Assembly: GCA_030652755.1 (NCBI GenBank)
Contig: JAUSPV010000147.1
Span: 1-38,359 of the forward strand
Reading direction: 5' to 3'
Source: Caulobacter sp.
GTDB lineage: Bacteria > Pseudomonadota > Alphaproteobacteria > Caulobacterales > Caulobacteraceae
DNA: 38,359 bases
A model generated the notes under the pieces. It saw only the letters and a program-made list of their open reading frames with translations, did no database searches and was not told the origin of the DNA. The position numbers and the translations under genes are program-made. Positions 29,868 to 38,088 of this stretch are shown here, one piece after another (the stretch's first letter is position 1; each line of letters starts with the position of its first letter).

Positions 29868-30655
29868 TATTCAGCGCCCTCTTTCGTCGCTTCGGCAGCC
29901 GGAGCTTCCGTCGCGGGGGCTTCCTCGACCGCCGGCTCTTCAGCGGCGGCGACCGGCGCCTGGCCGGCCTTGCGGAAGGCGCCCGGACGCGGCAGGTCGG
30001 CCGGAGCGGCCTTCTTGATCGCGTCGCGAACCTTCACGAAGGAACCCTCGGCGCCCGGAACGGCGCCCTTGATCAGGATGAGGCCGCGCTCGACGTCCAC
30101 CTTCCAGACCGTAAGGTTCATGGTGGTGACGGTTTCCTGACCCAGGTGACCGGCCATCTTCTTGCCGGCGAAGGTCTTGCCCGGATCCTGACGCTGGCCG
30201 GTCGAACCGTGAGCCCGGTGCGAGACCGAGACACCGTGCGTGGCGCGCATGCCGCCGAAGTTCCAGCGCTTCATGGCGCCGGCGAAACCCTTACCGACCG
30301 TCACGCCCTGGATGTCGACCTTCTGGCCGGCCAGGAAGTGATCGGCGGTGAGCTCGGCGCCCACGTCGATCAGGGCGCCTTCTTCAACGCGGAACTCGGC
30401 GACGACGCGGCGGGGCTCGACCTGAGCCTTGGCGAAGTGGCCACGCATCGCGTTGGGCGTGTTCTTGGGCTTCTTGGCGCCGGCGCCGAGCTGGAGGGCG
30501 GTGTAGCCATCCTTCTCGACGGTGCGCTGGGCGGTGACGACACAGCCTTCGAGGCTGAGCACGGTCACCGGAACGTGCTGGCCGGCCTCATCGAAGAAGC
30601 GGGTCATGCCCAGCTTCTTGGCGAGAACACCGGTGCGTTGTGCGGGGAGAGTCAT
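29867..30655 (-). CDS. rplC: 50S ribosomal protein L3 with Ala/Glu-rich tail
   Basis: A 262-residue L3, one of the two proteins that start 50S assembly. It begins [19 protein letters not shown]. The central loop carries [45 protein letters not shown], where homologues have the methylated Gln. The last 35 residues or so form an alanine/glutamate-rich acidic tail (after [15 protein letters not shown]) not found in E. coli. Start ATG at 30655; the open frame to 30688 runs into rpsJ. Confidence 0.97.
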   Translation of the reverse strand: MTLPAQRTGVLAKKLGMTRFFDEAGQHVPVTVLSLEGCVVTAQRTVEKDGYTALQLGAGAKKPKNTPNAMRGHFAKAQVEPRRVVAEFRVEEGALIDVGAELTADHFLAGQKVDIQGVTVGKGFAGAMKRWNFGGMRATHGVSVSHRAHGSTGQRQDPGKTFAGKKMAGHLGQETVTTMNLTVWKVDVERGLILIKGAVPGAEGSFVKVRDAIKKAAPADLPRPGAFRKAGQAPVAAAEEPAVEEAPATEAPAAEATKEGAE

Positions 30656-30668
30656 GACTGTCGGCTCC

Positions 30669-30977
30669 CTACAGCTTGATCTCGACATCGACGCCGGCCG
30701 ACAGGTCGAGCTTCATCAGCGCGTCCACGGTCTGCGGGGTCGGGTCGACGATATCCAGCACGCGCTTGTGCGTGCGGATCTCGAACTGTTCGCGCGACTT
30801 CTTGTCGACGTGCGGCGAACGGTTGACGGTGAATTTCTCAATGAGCGTGGGCAGGGGGATCGGCCCCCTGACGGTGGCGCCCGTGCGCTTGGCCGTGTTC
30901 ACGATCTCGCGTGTGGAATGATCCAGCACGCGGTGATCGAAGGCCTTGAGCCGGATGCGGATGTTCTGACGATCCAT
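30669..30977 (-). CDS. rpsJ: 30S ribosomal protein S10 (NusE)
   Basis: A 102-residue S10, also the NusE antitermination factor that bridges NusG to the leading ribosome. It starts [19 protein letters not shown] and has [35 protein letters not shown]. It is the promoter-proximal gene of the minus-strand ribosomal block. The ATG at 30977 fits all homologues; the six earlier in-frame codons do not. The SD is weak. Confidence 0.98.
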   Translation of the reverse strand: MDRQNIRIRLKAFDHRVLDHSTREIVNTAKRTGATVRGPIPLPTLIEKFTVNRSPHVDKKSREQFEIRTHKRVLDIVDPTPQTVDALMKLDLSAGVDVEIKL

Positions 30978-31443
30978 ATCGCTCGTGTTTCCCAAAGGGC
31001 TCCCAGAAGGGCGGCGCCCGCGTGCCTAGACATTTCAAAGACCAACCCGGACAACCCGCCCCTTGTGGGGGAAAGAAGCCCGAACACGCGACGTCCGCAA
31101 AACGAATGTGGCCCACGCGGACATCCGCGAGGACCTGGTCCCCAACCGCGATTTTCCTTTATGGGAAAGCCATAGGTCGGTTCGTTCCGCGGACCGCGTC
31201 TGCACCGAAGTGCACAGCCGGTCCAACAGAGGCGCGGTCTTTACGTCAGCGACTCGGGAAGGTCAAGCGCGGTGCGCCGTCGACGGCGAAACATCGTCGA
31301 CCCGGCGTCCTTCGCGCCACGGTTCGATTAAATCGCATCCATAAACGCAACCCTCTCTTGCAGCGACTCCGCGCAAGTCATACGTGCCCCGTCCCGATCG
31401 GTCGAAGACGCCGACGGTTCAACCACAAGGGGATACCCACTTC
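30978..31443. other. 466-base divergent region, rpsJ / outer-membrane protein gene
   Basis: No convincing gene lies here; the open frames are short and have no recognisable content. On the minus strand the promoter candidate at 31026-31054 would start the ribosomal operon with a leader of about 45 bases. GTCGACG-gcgaaacat-CGTCGAC (31279-31301) is an inverted repeat. AT-richer bits (TTCGATTAAATCGCATCCAT, 31322-31341) may hold the plus-strand promoter of the outer-membrane protein gene. Confidence 0.5.
31026..31054 (-). promoter_or_regulatory. Candidate promoter of the S10 operon
   Basis: TTGTCC (31054-31049), a 17-base spacer and GTCTAG (31031-31026) read towards rpsJ. The -10 includes CTA as in Caulobacter housekeeping promoters, but the match is only partial. 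Confidence 0.35.
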
Positions 31444-32199
31444 ATGAAACTCCGTATGTTCGCCACGGCCGCCGTTGTCGCCGCCGCTCTCTCCACCCCG
31501 GCCCTCGCCCAAAGCGCCACCGGCTCCGTCGGCGTCAGCGCCTCGCAGGTCGAAGTCGAAGTCTTCGGCTTTGAAGGCGACGGCCAGACCTACGCCATCG
31601 ACGGCTCGGTCGCCTTCAAGGCTTCCGAAGCCTGGACCGTGACCCTGCAGGGCTCGGGCGCGACCTCGAGCAGCGACCTGGGCGACGATGAAACGTTCGC
31701 CGCCGGCGCCGCCCTCACCTACGCCGGTAGCGACTGGCGCGTCGGTCCGGCCGTGACCTACTCCGACCTCGGTTCGGAAGGCCTGTGGACCGTCGGCGGC
31801 GTCGCCCAGAAGTACTTCGACACCGTGACCCTCGCGGGCGCCGTCTCCTACGGCAACATCGATGACGTCGACGCCGACATCTGGTCGTTCGGCGGCGAAG
31901 CCCGCTTCTTCGTCAGCGACAACTTCCGCGTCGACGCCGGCGTGACCTACGCGTCGGCCGACGTGGCCGGCACGGACGTCGACGGCTGGAGCCTGGGCCT
32001 GGGCGGCGAATACCAGTTCGCCGGCACGCCCTGGAGCCTGACGGGCGGCTACACGCACGCCACGGTCGATGACGCGGACCTGAGCGTCGACACCTTCACC
32101 ATCGGCGTGCGCTACTCGTTCGGCGGCGACCTCAAGGCTCGCGACCGTTCGGGCGCGAACCTGGGCGCCGGCTCCAACCCGTTCGCCTCGGCGTTCTAG
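31444..32199 (+). CDS. Outer-membrane beta-barrel protein (porin-like)
   Basis: A 251-residue precursor with a signal peptide (KLRMFATAAVVAAALSTPALAQ, cleavage near residue 22). The mature part alternates hydrophobic residues in short amphipathic strands such as AWTVTLQGSGAT, DWRVGPAVTYSDL, LWTVGGVAQKYF, VTLAGAVSYGNI, FRVDAGVTYASA, WSLGLGGEYQF, PWSLTGGYTHA and FTIGVRYSFGG. That is about eight to ten strands with acidic loops, indicating a small barrel. The protein ends NPFASAF with a terminal Phe. Substrate and function are unknown. A long leader and the strong terminator at 32282-32313 make it a single-gene transcript. Confidence 0.85.
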   Translation: MKLRMFATAAVVAAALSTPALAQSATGSVGVSASQVEVEVFGFEGDGQTYAIDGSVAFKASEAWTVTLQGSGATSSSDLGDDETFAAGAALTYAGSDWRVGPAVTYSDLGSEGLWTVGGVAQKYFDTVTLAGAVSYGNIDDVDADIWSFGGEARFFVSDNFRVDAGVTYASADVAGTDVDGWSLGLGGEYQFAGTPWSLTGGYTHATVDDADLSVDTFTIGVRYSFGGDLKARDRSGANLGAGSNPFASAF

Positions 32200-32522
32200 G
32201 TTGCAAGGAGCGGTCGCCGCGAGGCGGCCGCTCACCCTGCCCGGCCCGTTGATCCTCCCGGACCGCGTGCAGCCAAGCGAAAAAGCCCCGGAACCTCCAG
32301 GTTCCGGGGCTTTCTTTATGTGCCCCACGAACAGGAAGGCGGCGGAACCCCGCCGGCCAGGCGCCCTTGGAGGGACAGCGCCGAGGCGGCGGCGGGCGAG
32401 CCCGCGCCCGGACCGATCGTGAACGACGAAGACACGACAGGTCCGTGGGGTTCCGCTCGTCCACACCCTAGGCCGGCGCCTGCCTTCCCCCATCCCCTGT
32501 TCGGGGGGGCGAGGCCGGCCGG
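32200..32522. other. Intergenic region between convergent genes
   Basis: This 323-base gap separates the convergent outer-membrane protein and GIN-domain genes. It holds the terminator at 32282-32313 and a GC-rich stretch with GGCCGGC repeats near 32470-32522. No gene was recognised; open frames here are antisense or repeat-derived. Confidence 0.5.
32282..32313 (+). terminator. Rho-independent terminator
   Basis: AAAGCCCCGGAACCT-cc-AGGTTCCGGGGCTTT forms a 15-bp perfect stem followed by CTTTATG, with A residues before it. It ends the plus-strand outer-membrane protein transcript and could also act on the opposite strand. Confidence 0.92.
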
Positions 32523-33452
32523 CTAGTCCTCGTCAATCGTGAACGGGCCGACCCGGACTTCGCCCGAGCCGACAACGGACTTCTTGACGTCCCCGCTGAC
32601 GCTGGCCACGCGGATGTCGCCCGAGCCAGCCACCCGGGCGGTGACGGTGGTCGCGGAGCCGGCGAACTGGACGTCGCCCGACCCGGCGATGTTGACCGAC
32701 ACCGCGCCGGCCTGGCCGCCGCGGATCAGCGCATCGCCCGAACCGGCGATGCTGATGTCCACGTCGCCGTTGACCGAGGCCACGTCCGTGTCGCCCGACC
32801 CCATGATGCGCACCGCCAGGCCGCCGCCGACCGGCCCGGCCGCCAGGTCGCCAGAGCCGGCGACGCTGGCCGTCAGCTTGCCGCGCACGCCGGTGGAGGC
32901 CACGTCGCCGGAGCCGGCGATCCTGATGTCGGCGGCGCCGGCGCTGCCGGCCTTCACGTCGCCCGAGCCGGCCAGGTTGACGGTCAGCGCGCCCTCGACA
33001 TTGGCCACCGTCCAGTCGCCGCAACCGGCGTTGGAGAGGCTGAGCGAGGTGCTGCGGCCGACGCTGCCGAACACCGCTCCGCCGGCGCCGACATTGGCGT
33101 CCATCGGAACCTGGATGATGATCTGCGGCATGTCATCCCAGGCGATCCTGCCGACGCCGGACACCTCGACGCTGGCCACGCCGTTGATCGAGCGGCAGTT
33201 GCGGATCCGGCCCTTGCCGAGCCGTCCGCCCAGGTCGCCGTCGACGATGGTCCGGTCGCCTTCGACCCTTACGGTCAGCGGCAGCGAGGCGTTGGTTGCC
33301 TTGAACGACACCTTCACGTCGGACCGGGCTTCGGGAATGATCACGACGCGGGCGACCGCATCCTTGATGTCCACCCGCGTCTCGGCGGCTGACGCGGCCC
33401 CCGCCGCCAGAAGCGCCGCGCTCGCGACGCCGAAAGCCAGAATTGCGCGCAT
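32523..33452 (-). CDS. Secreted GIN-domain (DUF2807-like) beta-solenoid protein
   Basis: A 309-residue precursor with a signal peptide (hydrophobic core, ASAAE near 20-24). The N-terminal part (about 24-130) resembles the auto-transporter-adhesin head GIN domain. From residue 140 to 300 the motif GSGD recurs at about 19-residue spacing. Asp (or Glu in the last) falls at 146 (variant AGCGD), 165, 183, 202, 221, 240, 260, 279 and 298, giving nine rungs of a right-handed beta-solenoid. Cys86 and Cys144 may form a disulfide. The family role is unclear (surface or periplasmic). GGGGAG precedes the ATG. Confidence 0.85.
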   Translation of the reverse strand: MRAILAFGVASAALLAAGAASAAETRVDIKDAVARVVIIPEARSDVKVSFKATNASLPLTVRVEGDRTIVDGDLGGRLGKGRIRNCRSINGVASVEVSGVGRIAWDDMPQIIIQVPMDANVGAGGAVFGSVGRSTSLSLSNAGCGDWTVANVEGALTVNLAGSGDVKAGSAGAADIRIAGSGDVASTGVRGKLTASVAGSGDLAAGPVGGGLAVRIMGSGDTDVASVNGDVDISIAGSGDALIRGGQAGAVSVNIAGSGDVQFAGSATTVTARVAGSGDIRVASVSGDVKKSVVGSGEVRVGPFTIDED

Positions 33453-33556
33453 TGTTGATCTCCCCGAATGCGTGATGGGGAGACGCTAGGACCGCCCGGC
33501 CGCCAAGGCAGCTTAATTCGGGGTCATGACAGAGGCTTCATGTGCGGCGGGCGCGC

Positions 33557-34426
33557 CTACGCCGCCGCCCGCTTGTCGGCGCCCAGCTCGAAGCTGCGTT
33601 CGATGTCCTTGATGCGGTTTTCGGCCAGGTTGGCCTTCTTCATGGCCAGGGAGGCGGCCCAGAGGGCGGCGCGGGCGGCCATGGGGACGTGGGCCATCGG
33701 CGGCGGTGTCATGCCCCACCGGCGGCGCATCACCCCTTGGGCGAAGTGGGCGCCGCGGGTGAAACGGGTTTCCCAGGTCTGGAAGTCCAGCGACAGCGAG
33801 ACGTTGAACACCTCCAGGTTCTCGACCCGGTGCGGCGCGTAGAGCGGCCAGGTCAGGGCCTGACCGGCCTCCAGGTCGAACACCTGGGCGTCGGCGTCAT
33901 AGGCCTTGCGGTAGGTCAGCTCCTCGGTGGTGGTCCGCATGATGACCTGTTCCATCTCGATCTGCGGCAGATGCTGCTCATCGGGCGGATAGACGAACAG
34001 GCGCTTGCGGCCGCGCAGGTGGAACAGCAACACGCCCGAGGCGTCGAAATGGTAGGGCACCTTCGTGCCGGGCGAGGACAGGATCAACTGGCCCGCCGCC
34101 TTGATCGGCTTGAGGCCGAGCTCGCGCATGTTGGCCTGAAAGGCCGCATGGACGGGGTTCCAGAGCTCGGGCCAGGCGGTCTGCACGTCGCGCAGGTTCA
34201 CCCACAGGCGCCCGGCCTTGATCTCGGCCAGAATGGTCGCCCCGTCGGCGCGACCGCGCGCGCCGGTCGCCAGGGTGAACTGCCCCTCGTCGTCATAGCT
34301 GTAGCTGTTGATGTCGAAGAGCTCTTCCGGATAACGGTCGAGCAGCGCGGCCAGCGCCTCGTCGGTGGCGAGGCCGAGCTGGTCGACCTGGTGCGGGAAC
34401 ACGCGGGGCTCGAGCGGCAGGGACAT
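33557..34426 (-). CDS. Cupin/JmjC-like 2-oxoglutarate-dioxygenase-fold protein
   Basis: A 289-residue soluble protein with the cupin-like HxD...H arrangement of Fe(II)/2-oxoglutarate oxygenases. His126 and Asp128 lie in VPYHFDASGVLLFHLRGRKRLFVYPP, and His199 in LYAPHRVENLEVFNVSLS. The N-terminal YPEELFDINSYSYDDEGQFTLATG region and the C-terminal helices (GAHFAQGVMRRRWGM) lack any motif I know. A catalytic role (hydroxylation of a small molecule, protein or sugar) is inferred from the motif only; the 2-oxoglutarate-binding Lys/Arg is not certain. It starts 12 bases after the GNAT gene, forming a two-gene operon. Confidence 0.82.
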   Translation of the reverse strand: MSLPLEPRVFPHQVDQLGLATDEALAALLDRYPEELFDINSYSYDDEGQFTLATGARGRADGATILAEIKAGRLWVNLRDVQTAWPELWNPVHAAFQANMRELGLKPIKAAGQLILSSPGTKVPYHFDASGVLLFHLRGRKRLFVYPPDEQHLPQIEMEQVIMRTTTEELTYRKAYDADAQVFDLEAGQALTWPLYAPHRVENLEVFNVSLSLDFQTWETRFTRGAHFAQGVMRRRWGMTPPPMAHVPMAARAALWAASLAMKKANLAENRIKDIERSFELGADKRAAA

Positions 34427-34438
34427 CGGGTCGTCCTT

Positions 34439-35632
34439 CTAGAGAATGAGCATGGCGCCCAGCGCGCTGACGGCGGACTGGGGGCGGGTCTTGTTCAGGG
34501 CGGCGGCGGCGGCGGCGGCGATGCCGCGCGCGCGGCCGGCGACGGTGGTCTCGCAGGCGTCAATGGCGGCCCAGCGGCGGCGGACGCTGAGGGCGAGGCC
34601 GGCCCCGGCCAGGCGTTCACCCGCCGCCAGGGCCGCGTCGACACCGGCCATGGAGAAGGCGGCGCTCATGGCGCCGGCATAGCCCCGGCGCTGGGCAACG
34701 CCCTCCAGCACCGTCTGTGACCGGTTGCAGAAGTACTTCTTGTAGGGCTCGCCCTCGAAGCCGTAGTCGAAGACCCTGAAGCCTTCCGCCGAGCCCTGCC
34801 GCATGGTCTCGAGACTGAGCAGGATGCCGGGCGAGTAGCGGGCCACCGACGCCTCGTAGGCGGGAAACCAGAAATGGTAGTGCGCGCCGGCGTGCAGACC
34901 GTACTCGAAGGCCACCGGCTCGCCGCCGGCCTCCAGCACCGCCAGCCGGGCGCCGAAGCCCTGCACGGCGGTGTCGGCCAGCAGGGCGCGCAGCAGATCG
35001 GCGGTCCAGCCGCAGGCGAAGATGTCGTGCAGGCGCGAGCGGCGGTACTGGTCGCTCTTCAGCGCGATCAACCGCTCCAGCAAGGCCGGGTCCCGGCTGT
35101 CCGTTCGGGCCAGGACCGCCCCGTGGTCGCGCTCCAGCGAGCGGCGGGCGCGGTCCTTGTCCTTGAAATACTTGTGCCAGTCGGCGCGGCGACCGGCGTC
35201 ATAGGCCGCCCAGCCGTCCGACAGATCGGCCTGCAGGGTCTGGCGGGCGATGACGCCCTCCCCTTCCGCGCCCGGCCCGCTCCAGCCGGTGACGCCCAGC
35301 GAGGCGGCGCCGATCAGGTCGGGCAGCGCCTCGAGCGGGATGTCGAGGCCCGGCTCGGTGATCACCGCGTGATAGTCGTTGAGCGGCGCGCCGATCGGCT
35401 GGGCCGCGCCGCCGCGGCGCTGGTGCGGGAAGAAGCCGACCACCCGACCCCGGCGATGCAGGATCGACACGGCCGCGCCCGGCGCGACCTCGCCGGCGAT
35501 CTGGGTGAAGCGGGGATGGAAGTAGGGCGAGGAAAAACGCGGGTCGGCGGCGACAAAGGACGCCCAGAGGTCGAGCTCGTCCGGCGAGAGCTCCGCCGGC
35601 GTCACCGTCTCCAGGGTCAGTTCGCGTCCCAA
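34439..35632 (-). CDS. GNAT-family acyltransferase (BioF2/CelD-like)
   Basis: A 397-residue protein of the FemAB/CelD-like GNAT group. The first half includes SSPYFHPRFTQIAGEVAPGAAVSIL and GFFPHQRRGGAAQPIGAPLNDYHAVI. The core acetyltransferase half carries YFKDKDRARRSLERDHG and GARLAVLEAGGEPVAFEYGLHAGAHYHFWFPAYEASVARYSPGILL, then DYGFEGEPYKKYFCN. Related proteins act in polysaccharide, cell-wall or lipid modification. The TTG at 35632 is preferred because GAGGAG stands eight bases upstream; an in-frame ATG at 35683 lies in a palindrome and has no SD. It leads the operon with the dioxygenase-like gene. Confidence 0.82.
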   Translation of the reverse strand: MGRELTLETVTPAELSPDELDLWASFVAADPRFSSPYFHPRFTQIAGEVAPGAAVSILHRRGRVVGFFPHQRRGGAAQPIGAPLNDYHAVITEPGLDIPLEALPDLIGAASLGVTGWSGPGAEGEGVIARQTLQADLSDGWAAYDAGRRADWHKYFKDKDRARRSLERDHGAVLARTDSRDPALLERLIALKSDQYRRSRLHDIFACGWTADLLRALLADTAVQGFGARLAVLEAGGEPVAFEYGLHAGAHYHFWFPAYEASVARYSPGILLSLETMRQGSAEGFRVFDYGFEGEPYKKYFCNRSQTVLEGVAQRRGYAGAMSAAFSMAGVDAALAAGERLAGAGLALSVRRRWAAIDACETTVAGRARGIAAAAAAALNKTRPQSAVSALGAMLIL

Positions 35633-35674
35633 TCCGGAACTCCTCAAGCCTTTTGCCCGACCCGGTCGCAAGTT

Positions 35675-35692
35675 CCGTTCCATGCGGAACGG
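35675..35692. promoter_or_regulatory. Perfect palindrome in the GNAT gene leader
   Basis: CCGTTCC-atgc-GGAACGG is an 18-base perfect inverted repeat, 43 bases upstream of the chosen TTG start. It could be an operator or a short RNA hairpin. It also covers the alternative ATG. Confidence 0.45.
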
Positions 35693-35751
35693 CGACCGAA
35701 CGCCATGGCATAGCCCCGGCGGGCCTAAGGTTCTCTTTATGAGGGCGGGGT

Positions 35752-36249
35752 TTAGTGGACGCGTTGGCCGAGCATGTTGCCCGGGGGGGAATAGCGACAG
35801 ACCAGATAGTCCTGGGTGCGGCTGCTCCCCCGCGCGCAGCCGATCGCCGTCGTGCCGCGCCAGATGGCCTGGGTATAATGTCCCACGTCCTGCCAGCGGC
35901 CGGTGCGGCTGACCTCCGGAAAGACGCCGGGCCGATAGTCGCCCGCCTCGGCGAACCAGCTGCGCATCAGCACCGCGTCGGAGAACCAGCCCCGCGCGCC
36001 CATCGACAGGTTCTCGCCCTGCCCGCGCCGGATCTCCCAGGGCGAATGCTCCATGCGGTCGCGGCGGCCCAGCTCCCGCGCCCAGGCGGCGGCGGCGGCG
36101 GCCAGCTTCGGATCCCAGACCAGCGGCGGCGCCCCGACCCGCGCTCGGGTCTCGTTGTGCAGCGCCAGGGCGGTCTCGCGCAGGCTCGGGGCCTGGGCGA
36201 AGGCCGGTGTGGCGGCGAGGAAAAGGATGAGGGCGGTGAGGCGGCGCAT
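35752..36249 (-). CDS. Secreted CAP-domain (SCP/PR-1) protein
   Basis: A 165-residue precursor with a signal peptide (LTALILFLAATPAFAQ). The CAP domain begins at LALHNETRARVGAPPLVWDPKLAAAA, continues with HSPWEIRRGQGENLSMG, and holds the signatures GHYTQAIWRGTTAIGCARG and VCRYSPPGNMLGQ. Two cysteines near 142 and 155 could form a disulfide. The HNxxR and GENL elements with the later His give the usual cavity. Bacterial CAP proteins have unknown, probably envelope-related, roles. It precedes the GNAT operon by about 120 bases. Confidence 0.93.
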   Translation of the reverse strand: MRRLTALILFLAATPAFAQAPSLRETALALHNETRARVGAPPLVWDPKLAAAAAAWARELGRRDRMEHSPWEIRRGQGENLSMGARGWFSDAVLMRSWFAEAGDYRPGVFPEVSRTGRWQDVGHYTQAIWRGTTAIGCARGSSRTQDYLVCRYSPPGNMLGQRVH

Positions 36250-36416
36250 CGGGGGCAGGATGCCTCAGCGAGGAGGGCGGGGCCATGGCGCATTGAAGAC
36301 TGCTTCCGGCGCCAGCCGGTTGCCGCTCCCGCCACCGTCGGTGCTATCGGCGTCGCGCAACAGCCGGAGAAGGGGCTCGAAGCACGCTCCTGCGCCATCG
36401 GAGCGTCCACGACGCT
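36250..36416. other. Gap between kinase and CAP gene
   Basis: This 167-base gap contains GACTGCTTCCGG (about 36298-36309), a twelve-base match to the outer arm of the nested repeat at 8340-8438, but no complementary arm was found. It may be a decayed copy. No gene or clear promoter was found. Confidence 0.3.
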
Positions 36417-37751
36417 TCAGAGCGGAAACCTCACCTCGACAATCAGGCCGGTCGGCTCCCAGCTGCGGGTGATGGACCCGTTGATCTGCCGCACCACGCG
36501 GTTCTTCAGGGTCGAGCCGAAGCCTTCGCGGGTGGGCTCGGCGACAGGGGGGCCTCCGGCTTCCCGCCATTCGATGGCGACTTGACGCTGGATGAGCTTC
36601 CAGGTCACCGACAGATGGCCGCCGTCCCGGGCGAAGGCGCCGTACTTGTTCGCGTTTGTCGCCAGTTCATGGAGCAGCAGGCTGATGGGCTGCACCTGCT
36701 CGGGCGTCAAACCAATCTCCGGGCCGCTGACGTGCACCTGATCCTTCGGGCAGAGCGCGGCCAATTCCTCCCTCACCACATCTTCCAGCCGCCCGCCTTC
36801 CCAGCTTCGGTTGGCCAGGGACGTCTGGGCCCGCGACAATGCGTTGATCCGGCCCGCGACGATGTCCTTGTAGGCTTCCACATCCGGGGCGCGAGTCAGC
36901 GCCACGAGGGAGTGGACGATCGCCAACACGTTGCGCGCCCTGTGGTCGACCTCGCGCATCAGCAGGTCGCGCGCTTCCTTGTTGCGCTTCTCTTCGCTGA
37001 TGTTCCGGACTTCGATGATCGTCCCGACCCTGCCCTCATGGTCCTGAAAGGGGCTGGCGGTGAAGGCGACCGGGTAGAAGGAGCCGTCCTTGTGGACGAA
37101 TATCTCCTCCCCCTGCATGCCCGACCTTTCGGGCAGCGCGCGGTCAATGGCGCATTCGGACAGAGGAAAGGCCGAACCGTCCGGGTAGGTGTGGTGGATC
37201 ACGTCGTGCAGGGGGCGACCAGAGGTCTCGGCGAACGTGTACCCGGTGAGCCGCTCCGCCGCCTTGTTCATGAAAACGCAGTGCTGCCGGTCGTCCATGA
37301 GGAATACCGCCATCGTTGTATTGTCTAGAATGGCATCCAATCGGCCGGACACATTCCGCAGGTCCGCTTCAATCTGATGCCGGGCTGTCGTGTCCTGGAT
37401 GGCGGCGTAGAACACCCTGTCTCCGTCTTCCTCGAAGATCTGAAGCCTGACAGAGACATTGTATTCAGTACCGTCCTTCCGACAATGGACGGTCTCAAAG
37501 TCGAGCCTCTCTATTTCACCAAGTTCGAGAGGCTTTATGATCTCTAGAAACGCCTCGCGGTTTAATCTGGGCTTAATGTCCCACGGCGTAATCTGCCTCA
37601 GCTCTTCTAAAGTATATCCTAGATTTTCTCTCGCCCCTTTGTTGACCAGGCGAAACCGGAAATCACCAGCAGAGAAAATATAGACCTCACTGGCCGCCTC
37701 TTCGACGATGCGCCCAAGGCGGGCGGTCGTAACACTCAGGTGACTATCCAT
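36417..37751 (-). CDS. PAS-PAS-HWE sensor histidine kinase
   Basis: A 444-residue soluble kinase. PAS1 spans about 15-125 (GYTLEELRQITPWDIKPRL, then an IFEEDGDRVFYAAIQDTT end). PAS2 spans about 138-255 (NKAAERLTGYTFAETSGRPLHDV, VRNISEEKR). The HWE core follows: phospho-acceptor His270 in LLMREVDHRARNVLAIVHSL, N-box HELATNANKYGAF (361-373), and the W-x-E at 395-397 (IEWREAGG). There are no membrane segments, so the signal is cytoplasmic. HWE kinases often feed the PhyR/NepR general stress response or blue-light and nitrogen inputs; no cognate regulator is here. The first 250 bases of coding sequence are much lower in GC than the rest. The ATG at 37751 is a judgement; an ATG at 37805 is possible, and neither has a good SD. 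Confidence 0.9.
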   Translation of the reverse strand: MDSHLSVTTARLGRIVEEAASEVYIFSAGDFRFRLVNKGARENLGYTLEELRQITPWDIKPRLNREAFLEIIKPLELGEIERLDFETVHCRKDGTEYNVSVRLQIFEEDGDRVFYAAIQDTTARHQIEADLRNVSGRLDAILDNTTMAVFLMDDRQHCVFMNKAAERLTGYTFAETSGRPLHDVIHHTYPDGSAFPLSECAIDRALPERSGMQGEEIFVHKDGSFYPVAFTASPFQDHEGRVGTIIEVRNISEEKRNKEARDLLMREVDHRARNVLAIVHSLVALTRAPDVEAYKDIVAGRINALSRAQTSLANRSWEGGRLEDVVREELAALCPKDQVHVSGPEIGLTPEQVQPISLLLHELATNANKYGAFARDGGHLSVTWKLIQRQVAIEWREAGGPPVAEPTREGFGSTLKNRVVRQINGSITRSWEPTGLIVEVRFPL

Positions 37752-38045
37752 TCGAAGGTGATCCGGCGCGGGAATGTTTGCGGCTGATACGCATTGTCTG
37801 GCCATTCAGCAACAAAGGCGGTCGCTCATAGACAGGACATCGTCTTCGCGGTCCGAGACCCAAGGGGTTGGACCCAAGCGGAACAGCGAAAGCGGTATCA
37901 GCGGTCCTACTCCTGCCGACACGGCGCGCCCTGCCCGCCCCTCGCGGTTTCCCCGCCGCCGCCGACATTCGAATGTGCGACGGATGGAACGGTTCCTCGC
38001 CTGTTCACGAAATCCGGCCCGCACCGGGTGGCGGCGAGCCGTTTC

Positions 38046-38080
38046 CAGAAAAAGCCCCCCGGCGTTTCCGCCGGAGGGCT
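38046..38080 (-). terminator. Rho-independent terminator downstream of tuf
   Basis: On the minus strand AGCCCTCCGGCG-gaaa-CGCCGGGGGGCT (one mismatch) is followed by TTTTTCTGG. This is a classical terminator about 165 bases after the EF-Tu stop, with the repeat at 38089-38232 between them. Confidence 0.88.
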
Positions 38081-38088
38081 CGTCTCTC

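Noticed and set aside
31063..31344. 93-codon open frame upstream of the outer-membrane protein gene
   Set aside because: No SD and no recognisable content; it overlaps the presumed S10 promoter region.
37806..38000. tRNA gene near tuf
   Set aside because: A TTCGAAT occurs at about 37971, but it belongs to a short palindrome and no acceptor or anticodon stems fit.
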